A DNA stretch of 64,000 bases from SIG598 sp045605025 (GTDB lineage Bacteria; Bacillota; Clostridia; Oscillospirales; Acutalibacteraceae), in assembly GCA_045605025.1 (NCBI GenBank), contig JAZUPE010000085.1:7052-71051 (forward strand), in the 5' to 3' direction. The notes beneath the pieces are model-generated. The model was not told where the DNA came from. It did not search any database and saw only the letters and a list, made by a program, of their open reading frames with translations. Both the position numbers and the translations under genes were made by a program. Shown piece after piece: positions 24,409 through 32,980 of the stretch (position 1 is the stretch's first letter; every line of letters starts with the position of its first letter).

Positions 24409-25854
24409 TTATTCGCCGGCGGGTGCAGGCGGTTTGGGTGCTCCGCCTCCGTTGCCGGAGCGGTTCTGTCCGCCGCGGCTGCGGTTGCGATTGCGGTTAT
24501 TGCCGCCCTGACGCTGACCGTTCTGTCCGCCGCCGTTGTTGGTTCTGGCATTGCCTCCCCCGTTGTTTCCGCCGCCTGCAGGTTTGTTTCCTCCCTGCGG
24601 GTTATTGTTCTTGCGGTTCTGATTGTTCTGTCCGCCCTGACCGTCGTTTTTGCCGCCATTTGGCTTGTTCTGACCGTTGTTCTGGCGGTTCTGGCTGCCC
24701 TGACCGGATTTGTTCTGACCACCCTGACGGTTCTGACCACCGCGGCCGCGGTTCTGATTGCTGCCGCCCTGACGGTTCTGGCCGCCCTGCGCGCTATCCG
24801 CAGGCTGACGCTCATTCTGAGTGCCCTCAGCAGGCTTTTTCTGCTGACCGCTCTGATTGCCGGAGCGGTTCTGACCGCCTCTGCCCCTGCCCTGACGTCC
24901 GCGTCCGCGGTTGTTGCTCTCACGGCGAGGCTTTTCTTCCTGTCCGGCAAGCTCCGCATCGGCGATGTCGAAGAAATCGGCATTCTCCGGCAGAGTCTTT
25001 TCCGGCTCCTCATAGGGTTCGTCGTCGATGATCTCAGGCTGCTTGCCACTGATAACCTTTACCTGACGCTTATCAAAGGTTTTCGGGGCACCCTCGGGGG
25101 TATCCTCCATGCGCACACGCAGCTTTCCGGTAAGCAGATTGACCTCGATGATGGTGCCGTTGCCCTCCGGAGTGCTCACGCCGCAGCCCACACGCGGGGT
25201 GCGCTTGAGCAGGTCGATATATGCTTCTTCCTCATACTTTAGACAGCACATGAGTCTGCCGCAGGTGCCGGAGATTTTCACCGGATTGAGGGAGAGATTC
25301 TGTTCCTTTGCCATCTTGATTGAAACGGGCGCGAAATCGCCCAGGAAAGTGGTGCAGCAGAAGGGTCTGCCGCAGATTCCAAGACCACCCAGCATTTTTG
25401 CCTCGTCGCGCACACCGATCTGACGCAGTTCGATGCGGGTGCGGAACACGGAAGCCAGATCCTTAACCAGCTCGCGGAAGTCAACGCGTCCGTCGGCGGT
25501 GAAGTTGAACACGATCTTGCTGCCGTCAAAGGCATATTCCACGCTGACCAGCTTCATATCCAGCTTGTGGGCAGCGATTTTTTCTTCGCACACCGTAAAG
25601 GCTTCCTGTTCTCGTCTGCGATTGTCTTCCACACGCCTGAGATCTTCCGCGGTGGCGGCGCGAACAACGCTCTTGAGTTCGTGGGTTATCTGATCGTCGG
25701 GAATGGAGCGGCGCTCCATAACCACCTCACCGCACTCCATTCCCCGTGCGGTTTCCACGATGACCTGCGTGCCCTGCAGCAGTTCTTCATCGTTAGGCTG
25801 GAAATAATAAAGCTTTCCTCCCGGCTTGAATTTTACGCCGATAATATCTGCCAT
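24409..25854 (-). CDS. ricT: PSP1-domain protein RicT (YaaT), with Asn/Gln/Gly-rich tail
   Basis: RicT is part of the RicA-F-T complex, which carries Fe-S clusters and promotes mRNA maturation by RNase Y in Bacillus. Residues 1-270 form the PSP1 region, with the Cys motifs ICGRPFCC (about 160) and TCGRLMCC (about 198). From about 300 to 481 the sequence is a low-complexity tail of GGQNR and similar units, much longer than in Bacillus YaaT and of unknown purpose (an RNA-binding or condensate-forming tail is one guess). It follows holB after 120 nt, as in the Bacillus holB-yaaT order. Confidence 0.93.
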   Translation of the reverse strand: MADIIGVKFKPGGKLYYFQPNDEELLQGTQVIVETARGMECGEVVMERRSIPDDQITHELKSVVRAATAEDLRRVEDNRRREQEAFTVCEEKIAAHKLDMKLVSVEYAFDGSKIVFNFTADGRVDFRELVKDLASVFRTRIELRQIGVRDEAKMLGGLGICGRPFCCTTFLGDFAPVSIKMAKEQNLSLNPVKISGTCGRLMCCLKYEEEAYIDLLKRTPRVGCGVSTPEGNGTIIEVNLLTGKLRVRMEDTPEGAPKTFDKRQVKVISGKQPEIIDDEPYEEPEKTLPENADFFDIADAELAGQEEKPRRESNNRGRGRQGRGRGGQNRSGNQSGQQKKPAEGTQNERQPADSAQGGQNRQGGSNQNRGRGGQNRQGGQNKSGQGSQNRQNNGQNKPNGGKNDGQGGQNNQNRKNNNPQGGNKPAGGGNNGGGNARTNNGGGQNGQRQGGNNRNRNRSRGGQNRSGNGGGAPKPPAPAGE

Positions 25855-25974
25855 TCTGATTTATTCCTCCAATTGCTCCGTCTCCGGTCGGGAGCCGGAA
25901 CCACGGTACACTTATTTTTCCGCACAGAGGCGGTATATATGCCCGTTCCGCAAGGGCGGACAGGCAAAAGCTGC

Positions 25975-26886
25975 TTACCGTCCGGCGGCGCGGCGCAGAC
26001 GCACGCACATTGCCGTGGTAAACAGCGGGATGGGCGCGTTGGAACGCAATGCCTGCTCAAGGGCGGGCAGTTCGTCCAGCATAGCCGCCACTCTCTCGGG
26101 CGGCAGTGTTCCGGCGATTACCGCTGCAGGTCCGTTTTCCAGATCCGACGGCGCACCGGCACCGATGACCAGCGCGTCGCGCAGCACCCCGCGCAGGGCA
26201 GACAGCAGTGCCGCCAGTTCCTTGCGCACCTGAGGGTTCTTCGCCGACGGACGGGAAAACGCTCCGGTGAACATGAGCGCATCGGCTTCGCTCCCCGACA
26301 CAATTGCCACCGCAAATCGCCCTGCCGCTTCCACGGCTTTTACCGTTTCGTCATCGGGAGCGGCTCCCGGCCACGACGCTCTCAGCAGGCATGCTCGCGA
26401 GCGTATGGTTTCCAGCAGGTTCATAGCCGAGCGGCAGGTCATGATGAACATGACGCGCGCGGGTGGCTCCTCAAAGAGTTTGAGAAATGCGTTCTGTGCG
26501 TGGGACTGCATATTGTCGCAGCCCTCCAGCAGATAGACCTGACCGTCGGAATCGGCAGGGATTCTGTGCGCATACTCATGGAGATCGCGGACGGTGTCCA
26601 CAGATATGGCTCCGGTCTTCCCGGTCCCCTCCACTTCGACGATGTCGGCATGGGCGCCGTAGGCTGCCACAAGGCGGCACACACGGCACTCCCCTTCAAG
26701 CGGCTGCCGGCAGGAACACAGAAACGCCCGGGCGCACAGCCGCGCAAGACGGCCGTTGAGTTCTCCGTCAGAGCCCTCAATGATAACGGCATGGGGCAGC
26801 CGCCGCCCGGAAATCATGCTTTCAAGCTGACCGAGCAGCTGTGAGTTTTCCGGCAGAGCAAGCTCCGGCAGAAAGCTCTCTAACAT
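25975..26886 (-). CDS. holB: DNA polymerase III delta' subunit
   Basis: HolB is a clamp-loader subunit. The 303-aa protein has SMISGRRLPHAVIIEG at the N-terminus, four Cys forming a zinc site (CSCR...CRVCRL), VYLLEGCDNMQSHAQN and LLKLFEEPPARVMFIMT-type sensor sequence (here FLKLFEEPPARV). The canonical Walker A Lys is not evident, as is normal for delta'. Its ATG overlaps the end of darA by 7 nt, so the two are coupled. The usual upstream tmk gene is absent from this cluster. Confidence 0.93.
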   Translation of the reverse strand: MLESFLPELALPENSQLLGQLESMISGRRLPHAVIIEGSDGELNGRLARLCARAFLCSCRQPLEGECRVCRLVAAYGAHADIVEVEGTGKTGAISVDTVRDLHEYAHRIPADSDGQVYLLEGCDNMQSHAQNAFLKLFEEPPARVMFIMTCRSAMNLLETIRSRACLLRASWPGAAPDDETVKAVEAAGRFAVAIVSGSEADALMFTGAFSRPSAKNPQVRKELAALLSALRGVLRDALVIGAGAPSDLENGPAAVIAGTLPPERVAAMLDELPALEQALRSNAPIPLFTTAMCVRLRRAAGR

Positions 26887-27203
26887 TTTTCAAATCGCTC
26901 CACGTTGAGCACAAATACGGTCGCGCCGCCAACTTTGACCTCCACGGGCACGCTGGAAAACAGCCCCGGGGTGAAGCTCTGGGTCACGGGCATAACCTGA
27001 GTGCGCTTGCGGGAGTGAGCCTTGATAACTTCCAGCACCTCGTCGACCTTTTCGTCCTCGGTACCTACGATGAATGTGGTGTTTCCCGCCTTGAGGAAAC
27101 CGCCGGTGGTAGCCAGCTTGGTAACCGAAAATCCAGCGGCAGTCAGGCTTGTGGCAACACTGCTGCTGTCGTCATTGTTCACGATAGCGAATATAAGCTT
27201 CAT
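26880..27203 (-). CDS. darA: Cyclic-di-AMP receptor DarA (PstA/YaaQ), PII-like
   Basis: DarA is a trimeric PII-like protein that binds c-di-AMP, a signal tied to potassium and osmotic control. The 107-aa product begins MKLIFAIVNNDDSSSVATSL and contains TTGGFLKAGNTTFIVG and VEVKVGGATVFVLNVERF, typical of the family. The start at 27203 is supported by AGGAGG 8 nt upstream; the in-frame codons before it have no site. It precedes holB and ricT as in Bacillus. Confidence 0.95.
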   Translation of the reverse strand: MKLIFAIVNNDDSSSVATSLTAAGFSVTKLATTGGFLKAGNTTFIVGTEDEKVDEVLEVIKAHSRKRTQVMPVTQSFTPGLFSSVPVEVKVGGATVFVLNVERFEKC

Positions 27204-27331
27204 GGAATTATCCTCCTGTGTGTTCGGTGGAAAATGTATTAACCGCGGTGTCACGCCGGACCGGGCGGAATGTATGATAATTCTCCCGCCGGCAGCGTGT
27301 CTGTGAACTGTTTCCTGAATTAACTATGTGG

Positions 27332-27916
27332 TCACATTTCACCCTGTTCGTCCAGAGTGAGTGCGTATGCGGGAATGAATTCCTCAAGGAACGCGTCCGC
27401 CTCAGGCAGTCCCATCTCCCGCAGTGACTGCTCGGTTGCCCGCTGGGCGCAGACAAATTCCATGTTGCCCGCCTTGCGTTCCTCGATGCACTTTATCAGC
27501 GCGGAAAGCTTATCAGCCGCCTTGACCAGACGGGCTTCGATCGTCCCTTCCTCCTGAACGAGCAGAGAACGGTAGCTTTCGCGGATATCCTCCGGCAGCA
27601 TGGACAGCATACGCTCTCCCGCGGTACGCTCAACCTCTCCGTACGCTTCCCGTATCTGAGGGTTGAAATATTTGACCGGTGTGGGCATATCTCCGGTGAG
27701 AATCTCCGGCACATCGTGATAGACCGCCAGAAGCGCCACACGTTCGGGATTGACCTGCCGTCCGAAGCGGGTATTGCCCAGCACGGCAAGGGCGTGGGCG
27801 ATAACCGCCGTTTCCAGCGAATGTTCGGAGAGGTTTTCCCGCTCCGTATTGCGCATAAGCGCCCATCGGGAAATATATTTCATTCGGGAAAGCATGGCAA
27901 AAAAGCCCGACTGCAT
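27332..27916 (-). CDS. yfbR: HD-domain 5'-deoxynucleotidase, YfbR type
   Basis: The 194-aa protein is close to Escherichia coli YfbR, which dephosphorylates deoxynucleoside monophosphates. Matching features are FFAMLSRMKYISRW, MRNTERENLSEHSLE (metal His), the HD pair in LLAVYHDVPEILTGD, TPVKYFNP, and LVKAADKLSALIKCIEE. GGAGG stands 6 nt before the ATG. It is 128 nt upstream of darA on the same strand. Length is normal. Confidence 0.93.
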   Translation of the reverse strand: MQSGFFAMLSRMKYISRWALMRNTERENLSEHSLETAVIAHALAVLGNTRFGRQVNPERVALLAVYHDVPEILTGDMPTPVKYFNPQIREAYGEVERTAGERMLSMLPEDIRESYRSLLVQEEGTIEARLVKAADKLSALIKCIEERKAGNMEFVCAQRATEQSLREMGLPEADAFLEEFIPAYALTLDEQGEM

Positions 27917-28031
27917 GGCTGACCTCCGCGTAACGCTTAGGTCACCGTGACCCGCTGCGTATCATATATTTATTACAATAATTCCAGTATATATTATGAA
28001 CTATTTGTGCGCTCCTGTCAAGAGAAAAGAA

Positions 28032-28065
28032 GGGCGGCAGACCGCTCAGAAACTGCCTGCCGCCC
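28032..28065 (-). terminator. Terminator of the two-component operon
   Basis: GGGCGGCAG / CTGCCGCCC perfect 9-bp stem, followed on the minus strand by TTCTTTTCTCTT. Confidence 0.9.
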
Positions 28066-28100
28066 GTATATTTGTGCCCATTATTTGCAGTGCGCAACGT

Positions 28101-29429
28101 CTATTTGCCCCAGCGGAGGGTAACAGTACTCTCCAGCGAACCGGGGCCTCTTGTGATAATCAGCTCGCCTCCGTGTTTGTTCGCGATTTCGCGTATGATT
28201 TTTAATCCCAGTCCGTGATTCTTTTTGTCTTTTTTCGTGGTGCCTTCAGGCATTTCGTTTTCTGCGCACGAATTATGTACGGTTATGTACAGGTATCCGT
28301 CGCACACTCTGAGATTGGAACGCACCCATCTTTCCTCTCCTTCGGGCATACGAAGGCAGGATTCCCGGGCGTTGTCATAAATATTGGTCATTACCCGGCA
28401 AAGATCGAGTTCGCTCACCTCAAGTGTTTCCGGTATTTCGGCGCGCAGCTCGCAGCGGATCCCCTGTTCGGAAAGATTGCGTTCAGCATTGGCAAGAATA
28501 CAGTTGACAATGTTGCACTCGCAGTACCGCTTGCCCGTAACGCCTCTGATCTCGTTGGTCATCTGACGCACCATACTGAGGGCTTCCTCATAGCTCCCCT
28601 CCCCACCGCTTTCGATAGTCAGCTGCACCGTGGTGAGCATATTGAGGAAATCGTGGCGGTATTTGCGCATCTCAACGATGTCGTTTTCCATATTCTTGAC
28701 GTAGTCGTACGTCAGCTTGTTTTCCAGTTCAACCGTCTTGAGGCGCTCCTGTTCCTCGATGGTGCGCGCCATTTTCACAACCCCGTCCAGCACCATACCG
28801 TCGGCTACAAGGGAAAGGAGGAAAATCGCACCGATGCCTATGGGCACCCACCGGAAATCACCCTGTTCGATAAGCATATTGTAGCTGCCGCTTTTGCCCA
28901 TTACGTACACGGTAATGAAAATAAGGGCAAACTGGCATACGGGCAGCAGAAAGAACGTAAAAAAGCGTGTATGAGAAATAACCAGCGTGATGGAATTCCA
29001 GATCTTAGCGATAACATAAAGCACGCAGTATGTCATGGCGCAGGAACCGGCCAGCAGCCATTCGAGATTGTTCCGGATGTTTATGTTCATAATATTCAGC
29101 AGCGCTGAAACAAGCATCTGCGACGCGTTGATTACCGAATACCCGATAACATAGGCAAGGATTTTTTCCTTGAAGCTGCCCTTGAACACAAAACAGGTAT
29201 ATCCAAAAAACAGCAGCATCGTTATCGAGTACCGGATTGCCGGGTGAACCGCCTCCATCACAGCCGGCTGAATGGCTATAACCGGCAGAACAATGCCGTA
29301 GACCACAATGCCAAACGCGGTGGAAGATATCGGAAATCTGTTTTCCAGCACCGCAGAACAGAACCATGCAAAAACCAGAAAGACCGATATGTTTCCGAGC
29401 ATATCAACAATAGTCATTCCGAAGATCAT
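28101..29429 (-). CDS. AgrC-like membrane histidine kinase
   Basis: A 442-aa sensor. The first about 210 residues hold six or so membrane helices. A coiled segment leads to the H-box EMRKYRHDFLNML (phospho-accepting His), followed by a GHKL ATPase ending in KNHGLGLKIIREIANKHGG (G2 box). This layout matches the AgrC/ComD class of peptide-sensing kinases. Its ATG overlaps the stop of the response regulator gene (ATGA), so the pair is coupled. No agrB/agrD-like peptide gene is seen in the window, so the ligand is unknown. Confidence 0.92.
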   Translation of the reverse strand: MIFGMTIVDMLGNISVFLVFAWFCSAVLENRFPISSTAFGIVVYGIVLPVIAIQPAVMEAVHPAIRYSITMLLFFGYTCFVFKGSFKEKILAYVIGYSVINASQMLVSALLNIMNINIRNNLEWLLAGSCAMTYCVLYVIAKIWNSITLVISHTRFFTFFLLPVCQFALIFITVYVMGKSGSYNMLIEQGDFRWVPIGIGAIFLLSLVADGMVLDGVVKMARTIEEQERLKTVELENKLTYDYVKNMENDIVEMRKYRHDFLNMLTTVQLTIESGGEGSYEEALSMVRQMTNEIRGVTGKRYCECNIVNCILANAERNLSEQGIRCELRAEIPETLEVSELDLCRVMTNIYDNARESCLRMPEGEERWVRSNLRVCDGYLYITVHNSCAENEMPEGTTKKDKKNHGLGLKIIREIANKHGGELIITRGPGSLESTVTLRWGK

Positions 29430-30157
29430 ATCATCGCCCTGCCCTTATATTCAAAATACTTCCTCCGTGCTTCCTGTATGTAGCTGCGGCTGATGCGGAC
29501 GTGCGCGCTGCAGGGTTCTCCCCCGCCGTTCCGGTCTTCCACCGTAAACGCGTCGGTCTGCATGGCAGTTACATAGTCCAGATTGACAATATAGCTCTGG
29601 TGGCAGCGAACAAAGCGGTCGTCAAGCTGTCCGGACAGGACATCCAGACGTTCGTATATGCCCAGAATCTCGTCGGCGTAGTGAATAAACGCCTGCCGTC
29701 CGCTGGATTCGATGTAACGCACTCCGGACAGCAGCAGGCGGTGTTCCATTCCCCTGCGGCTGACACTCAGCACACGTTCGTTCGCTCCCAGCTCCCGCAT
29801 GGCGCGGTCGACAAAGAGCCTCACCCTCGACTCATCAAAGGGCTTGCCGATGTATCCGTAGGGGCGGATTCCGTCAAAAATATGCTCCGCGAAATCCAAA
29901 ACATGAGCGGTGACAAATACAATCCTGACATCCTGGAGAATCTCCGCGACCTTCTTTGCGGCTTCTATACCGTTTTCCGTGCCCAGCATGATGTCCATGA
30001 ATATCATGTCGAACTGATTTTTCCGGCAGGCGGCAAGCAGCCCGTCCGCATCGGAAAACAGACTCAGTTCAAGCTCTCCGGCGCACGGCATTCCGGAAAT
30101 CATTCTGCCAAGACCCGCAAGGATGCCCGCATCGTCATCGCACACGGCAAGTCGCAT
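29426..30157 (-). CDS. LytTR-family response regulator (AgrA-like)
   Basis: A 243-aa response regulator. The receiver domain (1-120) has the acidic pocket CDDD, the phospho-accepting Asp in DMIFMDIMLG and the Lys in YIGKP. The LytTR DNA-binding domain (about 140-240) carries RYIESSGRQAFIHY and FVRCHQSYIVNLDYV. The start at 30157 (MRLAVCDDD) has AAAGGGG 8 nt upstream; the GTG at 30166 overlaps that site. It is coupled to the kinase downstream and has its own promoter. Confidence 0.93.
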   Translation of the reverse strand: MRLAVCDDDAGILAGLGRMISGMPCAGELELSLFSDADGLLAACRKNQFDMIFMDIMLGTENGIEAAKKVAEILQDVRIVFVTAHVLDFAEHIFDGIRPYGYIGKPFDESRVRLFVDRAMRELGANERVLSVSRRGMEHRLLLSGVRYIESSGRQAFIHYADEILGIYERLDVLSGQLDDRFVRCHQSYIVNLDYVTAMQTDAFTVEDRNGGGEPCSAHVRISRSYIQEARRKYFEYKGRAMI

Positions 30158-30187
30158 TTTTATCACCCCTTTCCAAAAACTGTTGAT

Positions 30188-30216
30188 ATATTACCACAAA
30201 ACGGGAATCTGTGCAA
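30188..30216 (-). promoter_or_regulatory. Promoter of the two-component operon, with adjacent inverted repeat
   Basis: TTGCAC, 17-nt spacer, TAATAT on the minus strand. ATACCG-AAA-CGGTAT (30216-30230) abuts the -35. On the minus strand it reads ACCGTTTCGGT, slightly like a LytTR site, so self-regulation by the response regulator is possible. Confidence 0.55.
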
Positions 30217-30325
30217 TACCGAAACGGTATGGATTGCCGACAACTCCCCTATGCCGCGGCTGTTCGTGTTTTTACATTCGGCAGCTATTTATTCCAATGG
30301 TCTTTATTTCCGCGTCTGCCTGACA

Positions 30326-30477
30326 TATAATTATTACAAAATTATGACATCCATCAATGGTGTGCTGTCAAAACGGTTTGTGGAGCGTCGGCGGCTGTCC
30401 GTAAGGTCAGTCCCGTGAGACCGGCGTTTTAACCGGGCGCTGCCGGGTCTGTCCCGTGCGGCGCCTTGTTGTTTTTT
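30326..30477 (+). ncRNA. Candidate structured RNA or attenuated leader upstream of the TPR genes
   Basis: A TATAAT at 30326-30331 (weak -35 TTTATT, 17-nt spacer) is followed by about 140 nt of GC-rich, foldable sequence ending in an intrinsic terminator. Hairpins visible: GGTC/GACC (30405-30422), CCGG/CCGG around 30421-30436, and the terminator stem. There is no open frame with a ribosome binding site. A separate promoter for the TPR genes comes right after the terminator, so this may be an independent small RNA; a premature-termination leader is the alternative. No known class was recognised. Confidence 0.45.
30436..30477 (+). terminator. Intrinsic terminator of the candidate RNA
   Basis: GGCGC-T-GC...CGGG / CCCG..GC-GGCGCC stem followed by TTGTTGTTTTTT. 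Confidence 0.8.
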
Positions 30478-30481
30478 GTGA

Positions 30482-30510
30482 TTGCTGATACGCCTGCACT
30501 GTGATATAAT
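30482..30510 (+). promoter_or_regulatory. Promoter of the TPR gene pair
   Basis: TTGCTG, 17-nt spacer, TATAAT (30505-30510), about 40 nt before the first start codon. Confidence 0.7.
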
Positions 30511-30552
30511 GACAATATGCATTCAATACTCGTTTCCGAAAGGATGATCCGA

Positions 30553-31419
30553 ATGAACAAGCCTCTGTACAATCAATCGCGGTATTCTTTTTTGCGAATG
30601 ATTCTTCCCGCCATGGCCCTGCTCGCCATCGGTGCTCACAAGGCAGGGTATCCTGCGGTGTGTTACGGCGCGCTCGGCGCGGCATTGGTTCTGTGTGTTC
30701 CGATTGTTCTGTCCTGCCACAGACTACGGCGCTGCCGCACCGTCGAAGGCGTTTACGGTCAGCGGGTCATCAACGTTTTTTCCGGCAGAGGTCAGAAGCG
30801 CCTGCGCTACAAGCTGATCGACGCAGCTTACCTGATGGATATGAAAGACAAATACCGCAAGGCTGCCGATATCCTTGAGTATCTGGAAGATCGCTGCAAA
30901 ACCGACGCCGACTACGCTACTGTGCAGCTGCTCCTCGGTGATGCCTATCGCGGACTTGGAAACTATCCCGAAGCCAGATGCTACTACAATGATGCCCTTT
31001 CCCACGACGAAACATTCGCTATGGCATGGGACCGACTGGGGCTCTCCCACGCCAAGGAAGGACGGACCCGGCAAGCCATTGAGTGCTACAAAAACGCCAT
31101 AAAATACGATGACAAGTACGCGCTGGCATATCACAATCTGGGCACCGCATTCTACAAGCTTGGTGACTATGAAAAGTGCGTTGAATACTGTCTGCAGAGT
31201 CTCCGGCTCATGCCCAGATTCTACAGCCCCGCAGAAATGCTCAGCGCAGCATATTACCGGCTGGGCAACAAGGAAAAGAGTGATGAATATTTCCGCATGG
31301 TCGGACTGCTGGGCGGCAACCAGAAGATGCTCCTCGACGCGCGCGCGGATTTCGACAAGGAGCAGCAGGAGGCTCAGTCTGCCCGGACAGCAGAAACCGC
31401 AGAGACCACCAACGCATAA
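30553..31419 (+). CDS. Membrane-anchored TPR protein 1
   Basis: A 288-aa protein with two membrane helices near residues 15-60, then a soluble part with tetratricopeptide repeats (AYRGLGNYPEARCYYNDAL, RLGLSHAKEGRTRQAIECY, NLGTAFYKLGDYEKCVEY). The start at 30553 has AAAGGA 9 nt upstream. TPR proteins act as scaffolds; no partner can be named. It directly precedes a second, related gene of the same design, so the pair probably arose by duplication and may work together. Confidence 0.85.
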   Translation: MNKPLYNQSRYSFLRMILPAMALLAIGAHKAGYPAVCYGALGAALVLCVPIVLSCHRLRRCRTVEGVYGQRVINVFSGRGQKRLRYKLIDAAYLMDMKDKYRKAADILEYLEDRCKTDADYATVQLLLGDAYRGLGNYPEARCYYNDALSHDETFAMAWDRLGLSHAKEGRTRQAIECYKNAIKYDDKYALAYHNLGTAFYKLGDYEKCVEYCLQSLRLMPRFYSPAEMLSAAYYRLGNKEKSDEYFRMVGLLGGNQKMLLDARADFDKEQQEAQSARTAETAETTNA

Positions 31420-32235
31420 ATGAAAAAGAAAAAACTTTCCGAACTGCAGGTCACCGGTATCGTAATCTGTTTGCTCTTTGAGCTGTTGCTGCTGGTGTGT
31501 CTTGCCGGCATGATTATCAGTGCGGACACGCAGCCGTTCCTGCCGATGGGAGCCGCAGTGCTGCTGGCGATGGCTCTGGTTGGTATGTTCATTTTCGCTA
31601 TTGTGCGCGACCGTATGCTGCCGGAAACCGTTCAGCTGCTGTACGGCAGACTGCTTGGCGGAGCTTTCACCGGAAGCGGACAGCGCTGTCAGCACCGCCG
31701 GCTCCTCGACGCGGCGCGGCTGTACGCTCAGGGAAAAAACGCGCAGTCGCTTGAATTACTCAGAAAGCTTGAACCGCACTGCGCCCGCGACGATGATTTC
31801 GCGGCGGTCTACGCTTTCATGGCGCTGAACTGTTCCCGGCTTAACAATCACGAGGAAGCGGTCAGCTTTTACCGCAATTCTCTCGCATACATTCCCGATC
31901 AGTCCCGGCTGCTGTCCAATCTCAGCTCCAGTCTCACCCGTCTGGGGCGATACGACGAAGCCGTAAGCTATGGCATGAAAGCCATCGAACTCAACAACAT
32001 GGATCCTTTTGCCCTGAGCAACACCGCCTACGCTCTCATGCGCGCGGGGCGGGAAAGGGAAGCCATCGAGCTGGCGGAACAATCGCTGGAACTCAACGAA
32101 TGTCAGGCGCAGCCCATAAAGGTACTCTGCTTTTCATGGTTCCGGCTGGGCAACATGGAAAAGAGCAGCTACTATTACAACCTTGGGCGAGCCAAGGGAT
32201 ATCCCGCGAAATATCTCGATCCTATGCTGCAATGA
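31420..32235 (+). CDS. Membrane-anchored TPR protein 2
   Basis: A 271-aa protein with two membrane helices (about 10-65), then TPR units (FMALNCSRLNNHEEAVSFY, NLSSSLTRLGRYDEAVSYG, NTAYALMRAGREREAIELA). The ATG immediately follows the stop codon of TPR protein 1 and no ribosome binding site is seen, so translation is probably coupled. Both proteins share the layout membrane-YGQR/YGRL...GRGQ/GSGQR-TPR, supporting common ancestry. Confidence 0.85.
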   Translation: MKKKKLSELQVTGIVICLLFELLLLVCLAGMIISADTQPFLPMGAAVLLAMALVGMFIFAIVRDRMLPETVQLLYGRLLGGAFTGSGQRCQHRRLLDAARLYAQGKNAQSLELLRKLEPHCARDDDFAAVYAFMALNCSRLNNHEEAVSFYRNSLAYIPDQSRLLSNLSSSLTRLGRYDEAVSYGMKAIELNNMDPFALSNTAYALMRAGREREAIELAEQSLELNECQAQPIKVLCFSWFRLGNMEKSSYYYNLGRAKGYPAKYLDPMLQ

Positions 32236-32246
32236 ACACAAAAGCC

Positions 32247-32282
32247 AACAGGCAGATACCCTTGAGCATCTGCCTGTTTTTT
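32247..32282 (+). terminator. Terminator of the TPR gene pair
   Basis: AACAGGCAGAT / ATCTGCCTGTT perfect 11-bp stem followed by TTTTATG. Confidence 0.92.
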
Positions 32283-32333
32283 ATGCGCGTTTTCATGAAA
32301 TTTTATGAAATCATATGACAAAGTGCGAAAACT

Positions 32334-32945
32334 TTACCTGTTCTCGCTCATGTTTTTGATAACCTTGAGCCGGGCAAATTCCTCGCGTTCCTTTTCATCC
32401 AGCGCGTCGGTGATGAACCGCGACTCCTCCTCAAATTTCGGAATGAGGATATTCTTCAGGGCATTTGCCCGCTTCTGGGTCTTTTTGATTGCATCAGCCA
32501 GCCGGTAAACGCAGTTTTCCACCTCGGCCAGCCGTGCTGTCAGCCGTTTTACCTCCATGAAGAGCAGGTAGGCTTCGTCCAGCATGGAGCAGGTCGAGGA
32601 AAGACCGTAAGGTATGCGGCTGACCGCGCCATCCTGCATGGTGACTGTAGGCAGCTCCACACCCATTACCGAACGGAAGCTGATGGACAGGCTGTTATCC
32701 AGCTGCATTGTGGACGCTACATCGGCACAGTTGCCCATGGTGGTGTTGGCACGCATGAGAGCAGCATATGCAGCGGCGTAGGTGCTGTCCACCTTTCCCT
32801 GCAGTTCGGCTGCAGCATCGATGTAGTTCATCATCTCACGAATGAGGATATTGCGCTTGCGGTCCAGCAGCTCATAGCCCACTCTGGCAAGATCCAGAGA
32901 TTTTTTCGTGGCTATGAGATTGCCTTTGGTTGGCACCGGGGCCAT
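32334..32945 (-). CDS. ntpD: V-type ATPase subunit D
   Basis: Subunit D is the central rotor shaft inside the A3B3 head. The 203-aa product has the family opening PTKGNLIATKKSLDLARVGYELLDRKRNIL and long heptad-like helices at both ends. GGAGG precedes the ATG by 9 nt. It is the last gene of the V-ATPase operon, 35 nt after ntpB, and converges with the TPR gene pair. Confidence 0.96.
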   Translation of the reverse strand: MAPVPTKGNLIATKKSLDLARVGYELLDRKRNILIREMMNYIDAAAELQGKVDSTYAAAYAALMRANTTMGNCADVASTMQLDNSLSISFRSVMGVELPTVTMQDGAVSRIPYGLSSTCSMLDEAYLLFMEVKRLTARLAEVENCVYRLADAIKKTQKRANALKNILIPKFEEESRFITDALDEKEREEFARLKVIKNMSENR

Positions 32946-32980
32946 GGCTGTTCACCTCCTGCTCCCGAATGATCTGACTG

